A stretch of DNA of 64,000 nt from JAAYED01 sp040772225 (GCA_040772225.1 JAXGYO010000003.1:248001-312000), one strand, 5' to 3'. Counted from the stretch's first letter, positions 18,147-27,509 are shown. Notes: generated from the letters alone by a model not told the origin. A program made the numbers and translations.

Positions 18147-18974
18147 ATGAGTCAAGCTCTGGAAAACCAGCAGATTGCCCTTATCGGGGGCGGCGTCATG
18201 GGGGAGGCGATTATCCGTGGCCTGCTCAAGGTCGGCGCCCTGCCACCCGAACAGATCATCGTCAGCGAACCAGTCGCCGAGCGCCGCCAGGCGCTGCGGG
18301 AGGCACTGGGTGTGCGGTGCACCGGAGATAATGTGGAGGCCGTGCAAGACGCGAACATCGTGGTGTTCGCGGTCAAGCCTCAGGTACTTGCCGCCGTCCT
18401 GGACGGGCTGCGAGGCCGGGTTTCGGCGAACAGCCTGGTGATCAGCATCGTCGCGGGGGTGCCCATTGCGCGCTATAGCGAGGCGCTGAATGCGCGCGCA
18501 ATCGTCCGCGCAATTCCCAATACGCCGGGGCAGATCGGACAGGGGGTCTCGCTCTGGACGGACACGCCGGAGACCACGGACGTGCAGCGGGAACAGGCGC
18601 GCACGTTGTTGGCGGCGCTGGGCGTGGAGGTGCATGGCCACAACGAGGACGAAGTCGACATGGCCACGGCAATCAGCGGATCGGGTCCGGCCTATGTCTT
18701 TTTATTTATCGAGGCGCTCACGGACGCGGGGGTGCAGATGGGCCTCTCCCGTGAAGTGGCCTCGACGCTGGCGCTGCAGACCGTGCTGGGCTCCGCCGCC
18801 TACGCCCGGGAGGCTGCAGTGCACCCGGCCATCCTGCGCAATCGGGTGACATCGCCTGGCGGGACGACGGCGGCAGCGCTCTATGAACTGGAGGCTGGGG
18901 GATTTCGTGCCACGCTGGCGCAAGCCGCGCTGGCAGCGTATCGGCAAGCACAGCGCCTGGGGGGTGTTCAGTGA
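18147..18974 (+). CDS. proC: Pyrroline-5-carboxylate reductase
   Basis: A 275-residue ProC that reduces 1-pyrroline-5-carboxylate to proline with NAD(P)H. The Rossmann motif LIGGGVMGEA is near the N-terminus, followed by FAVKPQ, RAIPNTP and the substrate-binding ISGSGPAYVF plus VTSPGGTT signature. ATG at 18147 with TAGGA before it is taken as start. It begins 11 bases after yggS and its stop overlaps the yggT start (GTGA). Confidence 0.95.
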   Translation: MSQALENQQIALIGGGVMGEAIIRGLLKVGALPPEQIIVSEPVAERRQALREALGVRCTGDNVEAVQDANIVVFAVKPQVLAAVLDGLRGRVSANSLVISIVAGVPIARYSEALNARAIVRAIPNTPGQIGQGVSLWTDTPETTDVQREQARTLLAALGVEVHGHNEDEVDMATAISGSGPAYVFLFIEALTDAGVQMGLSREVASTLALQTVLGSAAYAREAAVHPAILRNRVTSPGGTTAAALYELEAGGFRATLAQAALAAYRQAQRLGGVQ

Positions 18975-19237
18975 TTACGGTCTTGATCAACTTTGTGCAG
19001 CTGCTCGCTCAGGCGCTCAACCTGGCGATCTTTGCCCGCGTGATCATATCCTGGCTACCGATATCACCCGAAAGCCCCTTTGTGCGCTTTCTGCTGGGCA
19101 TTACAGAGCCGATTCTGGGGCCCATTCGCCGGGTCATGCCCCGCACCGGGATGTTCGACCTGTCGCCCTTTCTAGGACTGATTCTCATCAGCCTCGCCGA
19201 GCAGGTGCTATTGATGGCCCTCAGAAGGCTGGGCTAG
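18971..19237 (+). CDS. yggT: YggT family membrane protein
   Basis: An 88-residue protein with two hydrophobic segments (about 5-27 and 64-85) and the family blocks ISWLPISPESP and ITEPILGPIRRVMP. YggT proteins are small integral membrane proteins of uncertain role, often encoded by proC or division genes. It starts with GTG overlapping the proC stop. Its last 30 bases overlap the convergent ATPase-propeller gene. Confidence 0.88.
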   Translation: MITVLINFVQLLAQALNLAIFARVIISWLPISPESPFVRFLLGITEPILGPIRRVMPRTGMFDLSPFLGLILISLAEQVLLMALRRLG

Positions 19238-21328
19238 CGTAAAGGGCTGATAGCTCGGGTACTGCTCCATCTCGACACTCTGCGTGATGTTGGTGCGGGT
19301 CCCTGTGCGCAGATCCAGCGTAAAGATATCCCACCCCCCATCACGGTTGCTGAAATAGGCGATTTGGCCGCCATCGGGCGACCAGGTGCCCCCGTGATCA
19401 TCGGCATAGACATCCTGCGTCAGATTGCGTGGCTGACGACTCTCGAGCTCGATCGCCATGATCTCCATGTTCCCGTCGCGATAGCTCTCCCACAACAGCT
19501 GGCTCCCATCGGGAGACCACGCCGGAGCCTGGTCCGTGCCCTCATCGGTGGTGAGCACACGCACATCCGACCCATCCGGCGCCATCAGATAGATGTCGAG
19601 ATTGCCAGAGCGATCCGATACAAAGGCAAGCGTGTCGCCGGCGGGAGACCAGGCCGGGGCATAGTCCGCAGACGGCGACCGTGTAAGTCGCTGCTGATTG
19701 CCACCGTCGGCAGACATGACATAGATCTCCCAGTTTCCGTCCCGATAGCTGGCAAAGGCGAGTTGCGTGCCATCAGGCGACCAGGCAGGTGTCCAATCCT
19801 CAGCCGGGTTCTGTGTAAGGTTCACCGGGTCGCTGCCGTCAGCATTCATGACGAATATCTCGCGGTTTCCCTCTCGATCGCTCACAAAGGCGAGCCGCTC
19901 ACCGTCCGGGGACCATACCGGTCCAGTGTTATCGCCCGCGTTTTGCGTTAGCCGCACAGGATCCAGGCCATCCGCCCGCATCAGATAGATATCCCACTGC
20001 TGTCCGGCCTCCGGCTTCCACATATAGGCCAGGCGGTACACCGTATCCGCCTGAGACCCCTCGGCCACCACGGTGTGCTCCCCTTCAGCCGCAACAGCCT
20101 GCCTCGTGGGCGGGGCATCTGTCCAGCTGATGCGTGTCTCCCGAGAGCGCCAAACGGAGCCAACGGCCACGATCAGAGCGCCAATCACCACCCACAGCCC
20201 CAGGCCAACCCAGTCGATCCGCCGGTTGAGCAGGGGCGGTACAGCGGGATGTGGCAGGGTCTTGTACTCGCGAGACTGGCGGACGGTCTCCATCAGGCTG
20301 CGATTGTTTCTGAGCCACCGCAAGAAGAGGGCATTCCTGAAGCGATAGAGCCCGCCCCCGAGTTGTTCCACAAGGTCACGCTGGCGCAGTTCGTCCAGCC
20401 CCCGCTCCACATCGGCGAGCGGCATCTCCACACGCTCCCGCTGCAGGCGGCGACGCACATCGTCGGGCGTACCAAAGCCGTGTGTCCCGATGCTCTCGGC
20501 AAAGACGCACAACATAATGCGCGCGCGAATGCTGCAGCGCTCCCAGAGCTCGGAGAACTGGGGCGAGGCCCACTCTACAACCTCATCGACCACCTGCTCG
20601 GTCTCGATCAACCCCACCCAGCCGCGCTGTGCACGTTTCTCAAACAGGATGTGGCCATAGAGCTGGACCAGGTGCGGCTCGCCCCCTGTGAGCGCATAGA
20701 TGCGCCGCATCGACTCTAGATCGTAGGTGAGGTTACTGCGTGCTGGCACCAGAAGCAGATCCTCTGTCTCTTCAAGAGACAGGCCGCTGAGAACCAGCGA
20801 CGGTACGCTGACATCGATGGCCTGGCACTCTTCGGGACGCGCCTCTATCGCGAGCACGAGCACAACCGGGCCGCCGCGAAAGACGCGATCCAGGGCAGCA
20901 ACAGCCTCTGGCCAATTCCTGTCCGCAGCGCATTCGCGCAGCCCAAGACCGTCGATGGCCACATAGACGGAACGCGCCTCGGGATCGGACACTCTGTCCT
21001 TGAGACAGCCGCGCAAGTCCTCGATCTCATCGTCCGTGTCAGGCCCAGCCCAGTCGAGAGCGCCAGTCACTGCCCGAGCGATCCGCTGGGCGAGCGTTCC
21101 CGGGCCGGCACACACTTGCCAGTCCAGGACGATCATGTGGGCGAGCGACCCGATGCGAACGCTCAGATGGTTGAGAAGTGATGTCTTGCCGATGTGGGGC
21201 TTGCCGTAGAGCACCACGAGCCGCCGGTCCGTTTGCCAGACATCCTGCAATGCGAGAAGCTCGCGCTCACGGCCGAAAAAGAGGTCCTCACCGCCCAGCG
21301 GCCGGTCGATGATATACGGATTACGCAA
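19208..21328 (-). CDS. Membrane-anchored NTPase with C-terminal PD40/TolB-like six-bladed propeller
   Basis: About 706 residues in three parts. An archaeal-type AAA/STAND ATPase comes first (Walker A YGKPHIGKT at about 42-49, helical and winged-helix region to about 340). A single transmembrane helix follows at about 373-392. Then come six WD40-like (PD40) blades, each with a WSPDG...LAFVSDR...IYVM...LT pattern, to the C-terminus. Topology predicts a cytoplasmic ATPase and an exterior propeller. A TTG at 21328 with GGGAG seven bases before it is preferred over an ATG at 21367 inside the previous gene. It is cotranscribed with the zinc-ribbon gene upstream. Function unknown; signal transduction or transport scaffolding are possible. 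Confidence 0.85.
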   Translation of the reverse strand: MRNPYIIDRPLGGEDLFFGRERELLALQDVWQTDRRLVVLYGKPHIGKTSLLNHLSVRIGSLAHMIVLDWQVCAGPGTLAQRIARAVTGALDWAGPDTDDEIEDLRGCLKDRVSDPEARSVYVAIDGLGLRECAADRNWPEAVAALDRVFRGGPVVLVLAIEARPEECQAIDVSVPSLVLSGLSLEETEDLLLVPARSNLTYDLESMRRIYALTGGEPHLVQLYGHILFEKRAQRGWVGLIETEQVVDEVVEWASPQFSELWERCSIRARIMLCVFAESIGTHGFGTPDDVRRRLQRERVEMPLADVERGLDELRQRDLVEQLGGGLYRFRNALFLRWLRNNRSLMETVRQSREYKTLPHPAVPPLLNRRIDWVGLGLWVVIGALIVAVGSVWRSRETRISWTDAPPTRQAVAAEGEHTVVAEGSQADTVYRLAYMWKPEAGQQWDIYLMRADGLDPVRLTQNAGDNTGPVWSPDGERLAFVSDREGNREIFVMNADGSDPVNLTQNPAEDWTPAWSPDGTQLAFASYRDGNWEIYVMSADGGNQQRLTRSPSADYAPAWSPAGDTLAFVSDRSGNLDIYLMAPDGSDVRVLTTDEGTDQAPAWSPDGSQLLWESYRDGNMEIMAIELESRQPRNLTQDVYADDHGGTWSPDGGQIAYFSNRDGGWDIFTLDLRTGTRTNITQSVEMEQYPSYQPFTLAQPSEGHQ

Positions 21329-21339
21329 GAATAATCTCC

Positions 21340-22044
21340 CTAGGCCTCGTAAAGTATGCGGCCACAACCCTCACAGGTGGCCACCGCATCTTGCCCGCCT
21401 TCTGCGATAGTAATCTTGTGCCGGGGGATCGTGACATGGCATATCTGGCACACGCCATCACGCATGGGCGCCAGCGGCCTGCCCCCCTTGGTGCGGCGCA
21501 ATTCGTCGTAAAGTGCCATTTCCTGCGCTGGTATAGTGGCGCGAAGACGTTCGCGCTCCGCCTGTAGTTGCTGCAATCGAACACGGAGCGTCTGATAGGT
21601 CTCCCGAGCCTCAGCCGTACCCTGCTCCCACGTGTGCTCAAACGCCGCCAGATCGGCGGCGCCGCTCTGCACCTGCGTATCCAGATCTTCCAGGAGGGCC
21701 ATCAATTCAAGACCTCTATCCTCAAGGTGGGCCATCTGCGCGCGTAGTTGCTCGCTGTCGCGGCGCAGGTTCTCCAACTCTCGCGGCGCGGTTATCGCGC
21801 CGCCATAGAGGTCCTTTTCCACCTGGGCGACACGCGCCTGAAGACTTTCCAGCTCCAGTTCAACATTGGCGAGACGGGCACGCACTTCGGAGGCCGATTG
21901 TTCCAGGCCTTGTTGCTTTTCTCGACGCTCAGTGAGTTCGTGCGGGTTGGTCAGGCGCTCACGCGCATCCTGGTAGAGGCGCCCCTTCTCATCCCATTCC
22001 TCGTCCACGGCGGCCAGGCGTATCAGGGCCTGGATCAGATCCAT
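21340..22044 (-). CDS. Coiled-coil protein with C4 zinc ribbon (CT398/DUF164-like)
   Basis: A 234-residue protein. Residues about 5-185 are a long Glu/Arg/Leu-rich coiled-coil hairpin. The C-terminus holds a C4 zinc ribbon (VCQICHVTIPR...ATCEGCGRILYE). Relatives are called zf-RING_7 or CT398-like and are thought to bind nucleic acid or act as chaperone adaptors; the role is not established. Its stop lies 11 bases before the TTG start of the ATPase-propeller gene, so the two are probably coexpressed. Confidence 0.85.
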   Translation of the reverse strand: MDLIQALIRLAAVDEEWDEKGRLYQDARERLTNPHELTERREKQQGLEQSASEVRARLANVELELESLQARVAQVEKDLYGGAITAPRELENLRRDSEQLRAQMAHLEDRGLELMALLEDLDTQVQSGAADLAAFEHTWEQGTAEARETYQTLRVRLQQLQAERERLRATIPAQEMALYDELRRTKGGRPLAPMRDGVCQICHVTIPRHKITIAEGGQDAVATCEGCGRILYEA

Positions 22045-22134
22045 ACCTGTCCTCCTGCGTCGGTACCTTTCGGGGGTGCTGTTGCGTCAGTATATCACCG
22101 CGAACCCGGGCCTCCAAGCGTCGCCAGAGGCCCG

Positions 22135-22533
22135 TCAGCCAGTGCGTACGCAGGCCTGGCGACGGGATATGGTGATAGACTCGACAGCCAGCCTCTCATC
22201 GGGACAAAGATGCTTTCGGCGCGGGGTGGTACCTATAGCCCCCACCGGCAAATAGCGTGCGGGGACACTGGCAATTCCGATGAGAGTAGAGGCGAGCCGA
22301 AGCGTGACATCGGTGCTGCCAAATGGCACATAGATCCCGACCATCAAATACATATGCAGGGGCTCGCGCCCGGTGTAGCCCGAGAGCAAGGCCGGCCAGC
22401 ACCCGGGGGGCGATCCAACGGTTCCAGCAAGGGTGACGCACAGCAGGCCCAGAGCAAACAAGCGATGACGAACGGCGCTTGAAGGCGGCCGCTCTGCCCC
22501 TGACACGCAGTAGTCTCCTTTGGGGTCGCCCAA
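22135..22533 (-). pseudogene. Remnant of a GT39-like membrane glycosyltransferase
   Basis: A 132-codon minus-strand frame. Its middle part (about 22220-22470) resembles the N-terminal region of dolichyl-phosphate-mannose/ArnT-like glycosyltransferases: a hydrophobic helix, then GREPLHMYLM and TLRLASTLIGIASVPARYL, close to the usual GREPL.IYL and RL.AA..G...VP.TYLL blocks. The catalytic Asp-Glu motif that should precede GREPL is missing and the remaining 350 or more residues are absent. The rest of 22045-22676 shows no gene. Confidence 0.5.
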
Positions 22534-22676
22534 CGTCGCGCGGATTATCAGCGCGGCGCAGGGTCCAGTAAAAAAGGCGCCTGGGCCGGTGCCGGCAGTC
22601 GTGGTGGCCTGTACAGGTTGGCCACCCCACGGTTGTGGCCTAGAATCGGTTGCCGAACCTACCAGGGGAGACCTGC

Positions 22677-23963
22677 ATGCGAAATCTGGCCCGGCTCACC
22701 TTTATTTCGTTCCTCCTCTTTATGTCGCGTGGCATCATCGGCCCCGTCTCTTCGCTCTACTCTGAATCGTTGGGCGCCGATTATGTGGCCATAGGACTGC
22801 TCGGGACCGTCTCATCGCTCACGGCGGTCATATCCAGCGCCTTTTGGGGCACGCTATCGGACCGGATTGGGCGCCGCAAGAATATCCTCGTTGCCGGGTT
22901 GCTGCTGCTGTCCCTGGCGGAGATCCTGGTCGCCATGGCGCCTGGTTACCGGTATCTGTATGCATGGAACGTGCTCAGCGCGCTGGCCACGGCCGCCTAC
23001 AGTACTGCCAGCCTCGCACTGATGGGCGATCTCCTGGAAAAAGGCAGCACCACGCGTGGGCTGCACATGGGCACATATCGCGGCCTGGCCTCACTGGGTT
23101 TTGGCCTGATGGCGCTGATCGCTGGAACAGTGGCTGACAGGCTCAGCCTCTCGGCGCCGTTCTGGATCGCGGCGGCCCTGGCTCTGTCCGCCGGACTGGT
23201 GGCGCTATTTGTCCAGGAGCCGGCAGGGCACTCGCTGGCGCATGGCACCGTGCGCGCATGGCTGAGGCAGGCGCCAGGTGAACTCGCACGAAAAGTGGCG
23301 AGTCTATCGCAGGTGATAGCGCAGATCGGCCGCAGACCCCCGCCCACGCTGGAGGACGACGCGCCAGGCGGAGCCCCTGAATTGCCGCTGGCGCCCCTGC
23401 TGCTCGCCTCCCTGCTCTGGTCGCTGGTCACAGGAGCGGTATACGCGGTCTGGGCCAACTATATGGTGACCGACATCGGGTACACGCCCACGGTGATGAG
23501 CCGGCTCTGGGCAGTGGCGTCGCTGAGCGAGTTCCCGCTGATGATCCTCGCTGGGTGGCTGTCGGACCGTATAGGCCGCCTGCCGATGCTCAGCCTGGGC
23601 TTTGCCGCCTGGTCCCTGGTCTTTGCAGGGTACATCGCAGCCCCCGCGATGCCGTGGATTATCGGCGTGCAGTTGCTGCGGGGCTTTGCCTACTCGGCAT
23701 TCACGGCGACGGCTATGGCCTATGCGGCCGAGGTGCGGGGCCGCGATCAACGCGGGCGTGTCTCCGGGCTGTACAGCTCAGCCGGAGGGCTGGGCTCCAT
23801 CCTGGGGGGTGCAGTGGGAGGCACTTTGACCCAGTTACTGGGTTTTCGCGCCATGTTTGGCGTCAACGCGGCGGTCATCCTGGGTGGCGCGATCTATCTG
23901 GCGCTTGTAGCCATCCGGCATCGTCAGGGCATCGCACAATCAGCCAGGGTCACCGGTGCCTGA
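22677..23963 (+). CDS. MFS transporter
   Basis: A 428-residue major facilitator with about 12 hydrophobic segments in two halves. The cytoplasmic loop motif GTLSDRIGRRKN follows TM2 and is repeated as GWLSDRIGRLPM in the second half. A charged loop of about 50 residues separates the halves. ATG at 22677 with GGGGAGA before it is chosen; an in-frame start 27 bases upstream lacks a ribosome site. Substrate is unknown; multidrug or sugar export are both possible. It faces malic enzyme across a strong hairpin. Confidence 0.88.
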   Translation: MRNLARLTFISFLLFMSRGIIGPVSSLYSESLGADYVAIGLLGTVSSLTAVISSAFWGTLSDRIGRRKNILVAGLLLLSLAEILVAMAPGYRYLYAWNVLSALATAAYSTASLALMGDLLEKGSTTRGLHMGTYRGLASLGFGLMALIAGTVADRLSLSAPFWIAAALALSAGLVALFVQEPAGHSLAHGTVRAWLRQAPGELARKVASLSQVIAQIGRRPPPTLEDDAPGGAPELPLAPLLLASLLWSLVTGAVYAVWANYMVTDIGYTPTVMSRLWAVASLSEFPLMILAGWLSDRIGRLPMLSLGFAAWSLVFAGYIAAPAMPWIIGVQLLRGFAYSAFTATAMAYAAEVRGRDQRGRVSGLYSSAGGLGSILGGAVGGTLTQLLGFRAMFGVNAAVILGGAIYLALVAIRHRQGIAQSARVTGA

Positions 23964-23996
23964 GGAGCCCCCCAACACAGCGGCGCCAGCACGCAA

Positions 23997-24028
23997 CAGC
24001 GGCCCGGATCATGTCATCCGGGCCGCTG
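23997..24028. terminator. Bidirectional hairpin terminator between the MFS and malic enzyme genes
   Basis: A perfect 13-bp stem (CAGCGGCCCGGAT / ATCCGGGCCGCTG) with a six-base loop lies 33 bases after the MFS stop and 20 bases before the malic enzyme stop on the other strand. There is no clear T run on either side, but the position between convergent genes supports termination. Confidence 0.65.
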
Positions 24029-24048
24029 ACCAAACACTCAACAGGGCG

Positions 24049-25419
24049 CTACGCCTCGTCTGGAACCAGCGGGATGAACTCGCGCTCCATCATCGTATCG
24101 ATCATCGCGCGTGCCGTCGCGATACGCGCCACGGCTCCGTCAAAGAGCTCTTGCTCGCTCAACGAGACACGCGCCAGCCCCTGCTCGATCGCTTTGAGCC
24201 CCACGGCCGTGGCTTCGTGCGCATAGAGATCCGGCTCCTGCATGTCCGGCACGATGTGCTGGTCGTCCAAACCGCGGGCCTCGCCGAGATCCGCCAGCGC
24301 CTGCGCTGCAGCCAGGCACATCTCGTCGGTGATGGTGCGAGCGCGCACATCCAACGCGCCGCGAAATATCCCAGGAAAGCCCAGCGAATTATTGAGCTGG
24401 TTGGCAAAGTCGGAGCGGCCGGTTCCCACGATACGCGCCCCGGCATCGTACGCCTCCCAGGGCCAGATCTCGGGGACGGGGTTGGAGCAAGCAAAAACGA
24501 TACTATCCTGTGCCATATCCTTGACCCACTCTGGCTTGATGGTGCCAGGCCCAGGGGTGGCAAAGGCGATCAGGACATCCGCCGACCGCATGGCCTCCGA
24601 TGGGCCGCCACGCAGGTCGTCCACGTTGCTCTCGGTACACAGCAGGTACTTGTCGGGGAACTCGTCCTGGCGCGCGATGACATCCCCACGCTCGCGGTGC
24701 AGGATGCCCCGGCTGTCGCAGGCGACCACCTGTTCCAGGCTGACTCCATTGGCCCGCAGCAGGCGCAACGTCGCGACGTTGGCAGCGCCCATCCCCACCA
24801 TGGCAAAGCGCGTGTTCCGTATGTCGCGGTTGGTCAGCTTGAGGGCATTCAGCAGCCCGGCCAGCAATACCGTCGCTGTACCCTGCTGATCATCGTGGAA
24901 AACCGGGATCTCGATCGCAGGATCAGCGCGCAAGGTATCGAGTACATCAAAGCAGCGGGGCTGCGCAATGTCCTCGAGATTGATGCCCCCAAAGGTCGGC
25001 TGAATCAGCCGCACCGTGTTGACAATATCCTCCGCCGAGCGCGTGTCCAGACAGAGGGGCACAGCGTCCACGCCGCCCAGATACTTGAAGAGCAGTGCCT
25101 TGCCCTCCATCACCGGCATGCCGCCGCGCGGGCCAATGTCGCCCAGACCGAGCACACGGGTGCCATCGGTGACGATGGCTACGGTGTTGGCCTTGTTGGT
25201 GTACTCGTAGACGAGTTCTGGCTCGGCGGCAATGGCACGGCAAGGCGCCGCGACGCCAGGCGTGTACCAGATCGAGAAATCATCCCAATCGCGCACGGGC
25301 ACCTTGGCCATCGTCTGGATCTTGCCGCGGTAAAAGGGGTGCAGGCGCATCGCATCCGCCGAGGGCTTGTTGGCCCTGGCCAGTTCCTCATCGTGGTTCA
25401 TTGGGGCAGTTACAGCCAT
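24049..25419 (-). CDS. NAD(P)-dependent malic enzyme
   Basis: A 456-residue short-form malic enzyme converting malate to pyruvate and CO2. Hallmarks are the WYTPGVAAPCR N-terminal block, VTDGTRVLGLGDIGP, VFHDDQQGTATV with the metal-binding acidic residues, the Rossmann GMGAANVA, and FACSNPVPEI. Length fits the small bacterial forms, without a phosphotransacetylase domain. NAD or NADP preference cannot be read with certainty. A likely promoter and ribosome site GAGGATCTC precede the ATG. The gene upstream on the same strand is DUF1385, which ends 11 bases before. Confidence 0.93.
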   Translation of the reverse strand: MAVTAPMNHDEELARANKPSADAMRLHPFYRGKIQTMAKVPVRDWDDFSIWYTPGVAAPCRAIAAEPELVYEYTNKANTVAIVTDGTRVLGLGDIGPRGGMPVMEGKALLFKYLGGVDAVPLCLDTRSAEDIVNTVRLIQPTFGGINLEDIAQPRCFDVLDTLRADPAIEIPVFHDDQQGTATVLLAGLLNALKLTNRDIRNTRFAMVGMGAANVATLRLLRANGVSLEQVVACDSRGILHRERGDVIARQDEFPDKYLLCTESNVDDLRGGPSEAMRSADVLIAFATPGPGTIKPEWVKDMAQDSIVFACSNPVPEIWPWEAYDAGARIVGTGRSDFANQLNNSLGFPGIFRGALDVRARTITDEMCLAAAQALADLGEARGLDDQHIVPDMQEPDLYAHEATAVGLKAIEQGLARVSLSEQELFDGAVARIATARAMIDTMMEREFIPLVPDEA

Positions 25420-25430
25420 GAGATCCTCCT

Positions 25431-26372
25431 CTATGCTTCCGATGAAGCGAGCGCAGCCTCTGGTAGGCTATCCTCAGGTACCGCAGCGGACTCCGCGGCG
25501 AGCAATCCTTCTGACCATAACACCGTCTTGAGCGAGGCGATAGCCACCTCCAGCATGTCCAGGCTCGGCTCCCGCGTGGTGAGTTGCTGCAGCGCCAGGC
25601 CGGGAGCCATGATCGCCCGGACTAGCCTGCTCCTCTCATAATTGCGCGCACTGAACTTGATAATCTCATAGGCGATACCAGAGACCACAGGGATCAACAC
25701 GAGTCGAGACAGGATGCGCATGGGGATCGAGGGGCGCCCAAAGAGCGTAGAGACCAGGACAAAGATGATCAAGACGACCAGCATAAAGCCCGTGCCGCAG
25801 CGGGTGTGCACCCGAGAATATCCAGAGACAGCCTGTGGCGTGAGCTCGGCGCCGCCCTCGTAGGCGTTGATGGTCTTGTGCTCGGCACCATGGTAGGCAA
25901 ACACACGGCGAATATCCGGCATCAGTCCGATGATCGCAATATACCCGACAAAGATCGCCAGGCGGATCGCGCCCTCCACGAGGTTACTCAGGAGACTGGA
26001 CGAGATATAGCGGTCGGTGAGGCTGGTCAGAAACATCGGCAGCAGAAAAAAGAGTCCTACCCCAAAGGCAAGGGCAACGGCGACCGTCCCCCACGCGAGA
26101 GGCCCTGTAAAGCGGATCTCTTCATCCTCTCCCAGCGCGATGTCACTCGACCACATGAGCGCGCGCATGCCTAGTCCGAGCGAATCCCAAAGAGAGATCA
26201 GCCCCCTTAAAAAGGGCAGTTTGAGCCAGCGGCTGCGGTAGCCCGCCGGCAACGTCTCCTGATGCTGAACGATTGCCCCGCTCGGGGCGCGTACTGAAAC
26301 GGCCCATTCCTGCTCGCCGCGCATCATGACGCCTTCCATGACCGCCTGGCCTCCGTAATTCAGACCACTCAT
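25431..26372 (-). CDS. DUF1385 (YqhQ-like) membrane protein
   Basis: A 313-residue DUF1385 protein with the family signature GGQAVMEGVMMRG at the N-terminus and AYHGAEHKTINAYE in the middle. About four or five membrane segments lie between residues 85 and 235. The family (YqhQ in Bacillus) has no established biochemical role. The gene starts 57 bases after thymidine kinase and ends just before malic enzyme, all leftward. Confidence 0.9.
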   Translation of the reverse strand: MSGLNYGGQAVMEGVMMRGEQEWAVSVRAPSGAIVQHQETLPAGYRSRWLKLPFLRGLISLWDSLGLGMRALMWSSDIALGEDEEIRFTGPLAWGTVAVALAFGVGLFFLLPMFLTSLTDRYISSSLLSNLVEGAIRLAIFVGYIAIIGLMPDIRRVFAYHGAEHKTINAYEGGAELTPQAVSGYSRVHTRCGTGFMLVVLIIFVLVSTLFGRPSIPMRILSRLVLIPVVSGIAYEIIKFSARNYERSRLVRAIMAPGLALQQLTTREPSLDMLEVAIASLKTVLWSEGLLAAESAAVPEDSLPEAALASSEA

Positions 26373-26429
26373 CCAATGCTCCCGTCTTTTACTGACGCCG
26401 GCCCGGCCAGCCCGGCTCTGCGACGTTCG

Positions 26430-27023
26430 TCAGGCTATCTCCGGCCGGTGCGGCACGCGATGACAGGCGCGGCAGCGCGCCTCATAGTTCTCGCTGGCCC
26501 CAACCTGTATGATCGGCTCCTCAAAGGCGGCAGGCTCGCCGTCCAGCAAGCGCTGTGTACGGCTGGCCTGGGCACCACAGACAACGCAAATCGCCCGCAG
26601 CTTGGTGACCTCTTCCGCCAGGGCCAGTAGCGCCGGCATCGGCCCAAAGGGCACCCCGCGAAAGTCCATGTCCAGCCCGGCCACGATCACGCGACGCCCC
26701 TCATCGGCGAGCCGGTTACACAGCGCCGCCAAGTCCTCGCCGAAGAATTGCGCTTCATCGATGGCCACCACCTGGGTGTCGGGGTTTACCGCACGCGCGA
26801 TACCATCCGCATCCGCAACCGGCGCAGCGTCCAGCTGGCTCCCCGAGTGTGAGCTCACCCGCTCCGGGCCATAGCGCGTATCCAGGGCATTATAGAATAC
26901 CTGGACCCTCTGTCTGGCGATCTGCGCCCGTTTCACCCGGCGGATCAGTTCCTCGCTCTTGCCGCTGAACATGCCGCCACAGATCACTTCCACCCAGCCA
27001 CCGCGACCAGCCTGCTCGGCCAT
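26430..27023 (-). CDS. tdk: Thymidine kinase
   Basis: A 197-residue type II thymidine kinase that phosphorylates thymidine for dTMP salvage. The P-loop GGMFSGKSEE is near the N-terminus, followed by IDEAQFF (general base Glu) and the zinc-binding cysteines CVVCGAQA and CRACH. The ATG at 27023 has GGGGGAG seven bases ahead. It follows rpmE after the terminator at 27086-27115, so it is probably a new transcription unit or reads through weakly. Confidence 0.94.
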   Translation of the reverse strand: MAEQAGRGGWVEVICGGMFSGKSEELIRRVKRAQIARQRVQVFYNALDTRYGPERVSSHSGSQLDAAPVADADGIARAVNPDTQVVAIDEAQFFGEDLAALCNRLADEGRRVIVAGLDMDFRGVPFGPMPALLALAEEVTKLRAICVVCGAQASRTQRLLDGEPAAFEEPIIQVGASENYEARCRACHRVPHRPEIA

Positions 27024-27085
27024 CAACGACTCCCCCTTGAGGTGTGTTAGCCACCCGACGATTGTACAACGCCCGTCACAGATAC

Positions 27086-27115
27086 AAAAAAGAGGCAGAG
27101 ATGTGACTCTGCCTC
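27086..27115 (-). terminator. Rho-independent terminator after rplU-rpmA-rpmE
   Basis: On the minus strand a 9-bp perfect stem GAGGCAGAG / CTCTGCCTC with a TCACAT loop is followed at once by TTTTTT. It lies 56 bases past the rpmE stop and would end the ribosomal protein operon. Confidence 0.88.
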
Positions 27116-27170
27116 AGTTCTCTATTCGCCAGCAGGCGATTCAACGTGCCAAGAGCACGCCGGGGACGCT

Positions 27171-27509
27171 TTACTCCTGCTCGTCGTCGGCAGCCAGATC
27201 GATTGCCTCGACGTTCTCCTCGTCAACGATCTCGACCAACTGGCGTTCGCGTTCGCGCCGCGCCTTGTCCTGCGCCCGGCTGGCGAGTTCCTCCCGCAGG
27301 CCTGAGGCCTGCTCAACGCGCCGGTTAAAGCGCTCCACCTGGCCACCACGGTCCACCAGACGCTGGGTCTGTCCCGTATAGAACGGATGGCAGGCGCTGC
27401 ACACGTCTGTGTGCAACTCGGGCACGGTCGAACCAGTCACCCAGGTGTTGCCGCAAGAGCAGACGACCTTGGCCTCTGGATAGTACTGAGGATGAATATC
27501 TGCCTTCAT
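27171..27509 (-). CDS. rpmE: 50S ribosomal protein L31 (zinc type) with extended C-terminus
   Basis: A 112-residue L31. The first 70 residues are canonical, including all four zinc cysteines C17, C19, C37 and C40 (VVCSCGN, DVCSACHPF). Normal L31 is 65-80 residues; here a charged, acidic tail of about 40 residues is added. L31 bridges the ribosomal subunits. It starts one base after the rpmA stop, in a rplU-rpmA-rpmE operon. Confidence 0.95.
   Translation of the reverse strand: MKADIHPQYYPEAKVVCSCGNTWVTGSTVPELHTDVCSACHPFYTGQTQRLVDRGGQVERFNRRVEQASGLREELASRAQDKARRERERQLVEIVDEENVEAIDLAADDEQE

Noticed and set aside
23956..25641. 561-codon open frame on the plus strand
   Set aside because: Antisense shadow of malic enzyme and DUF1385.
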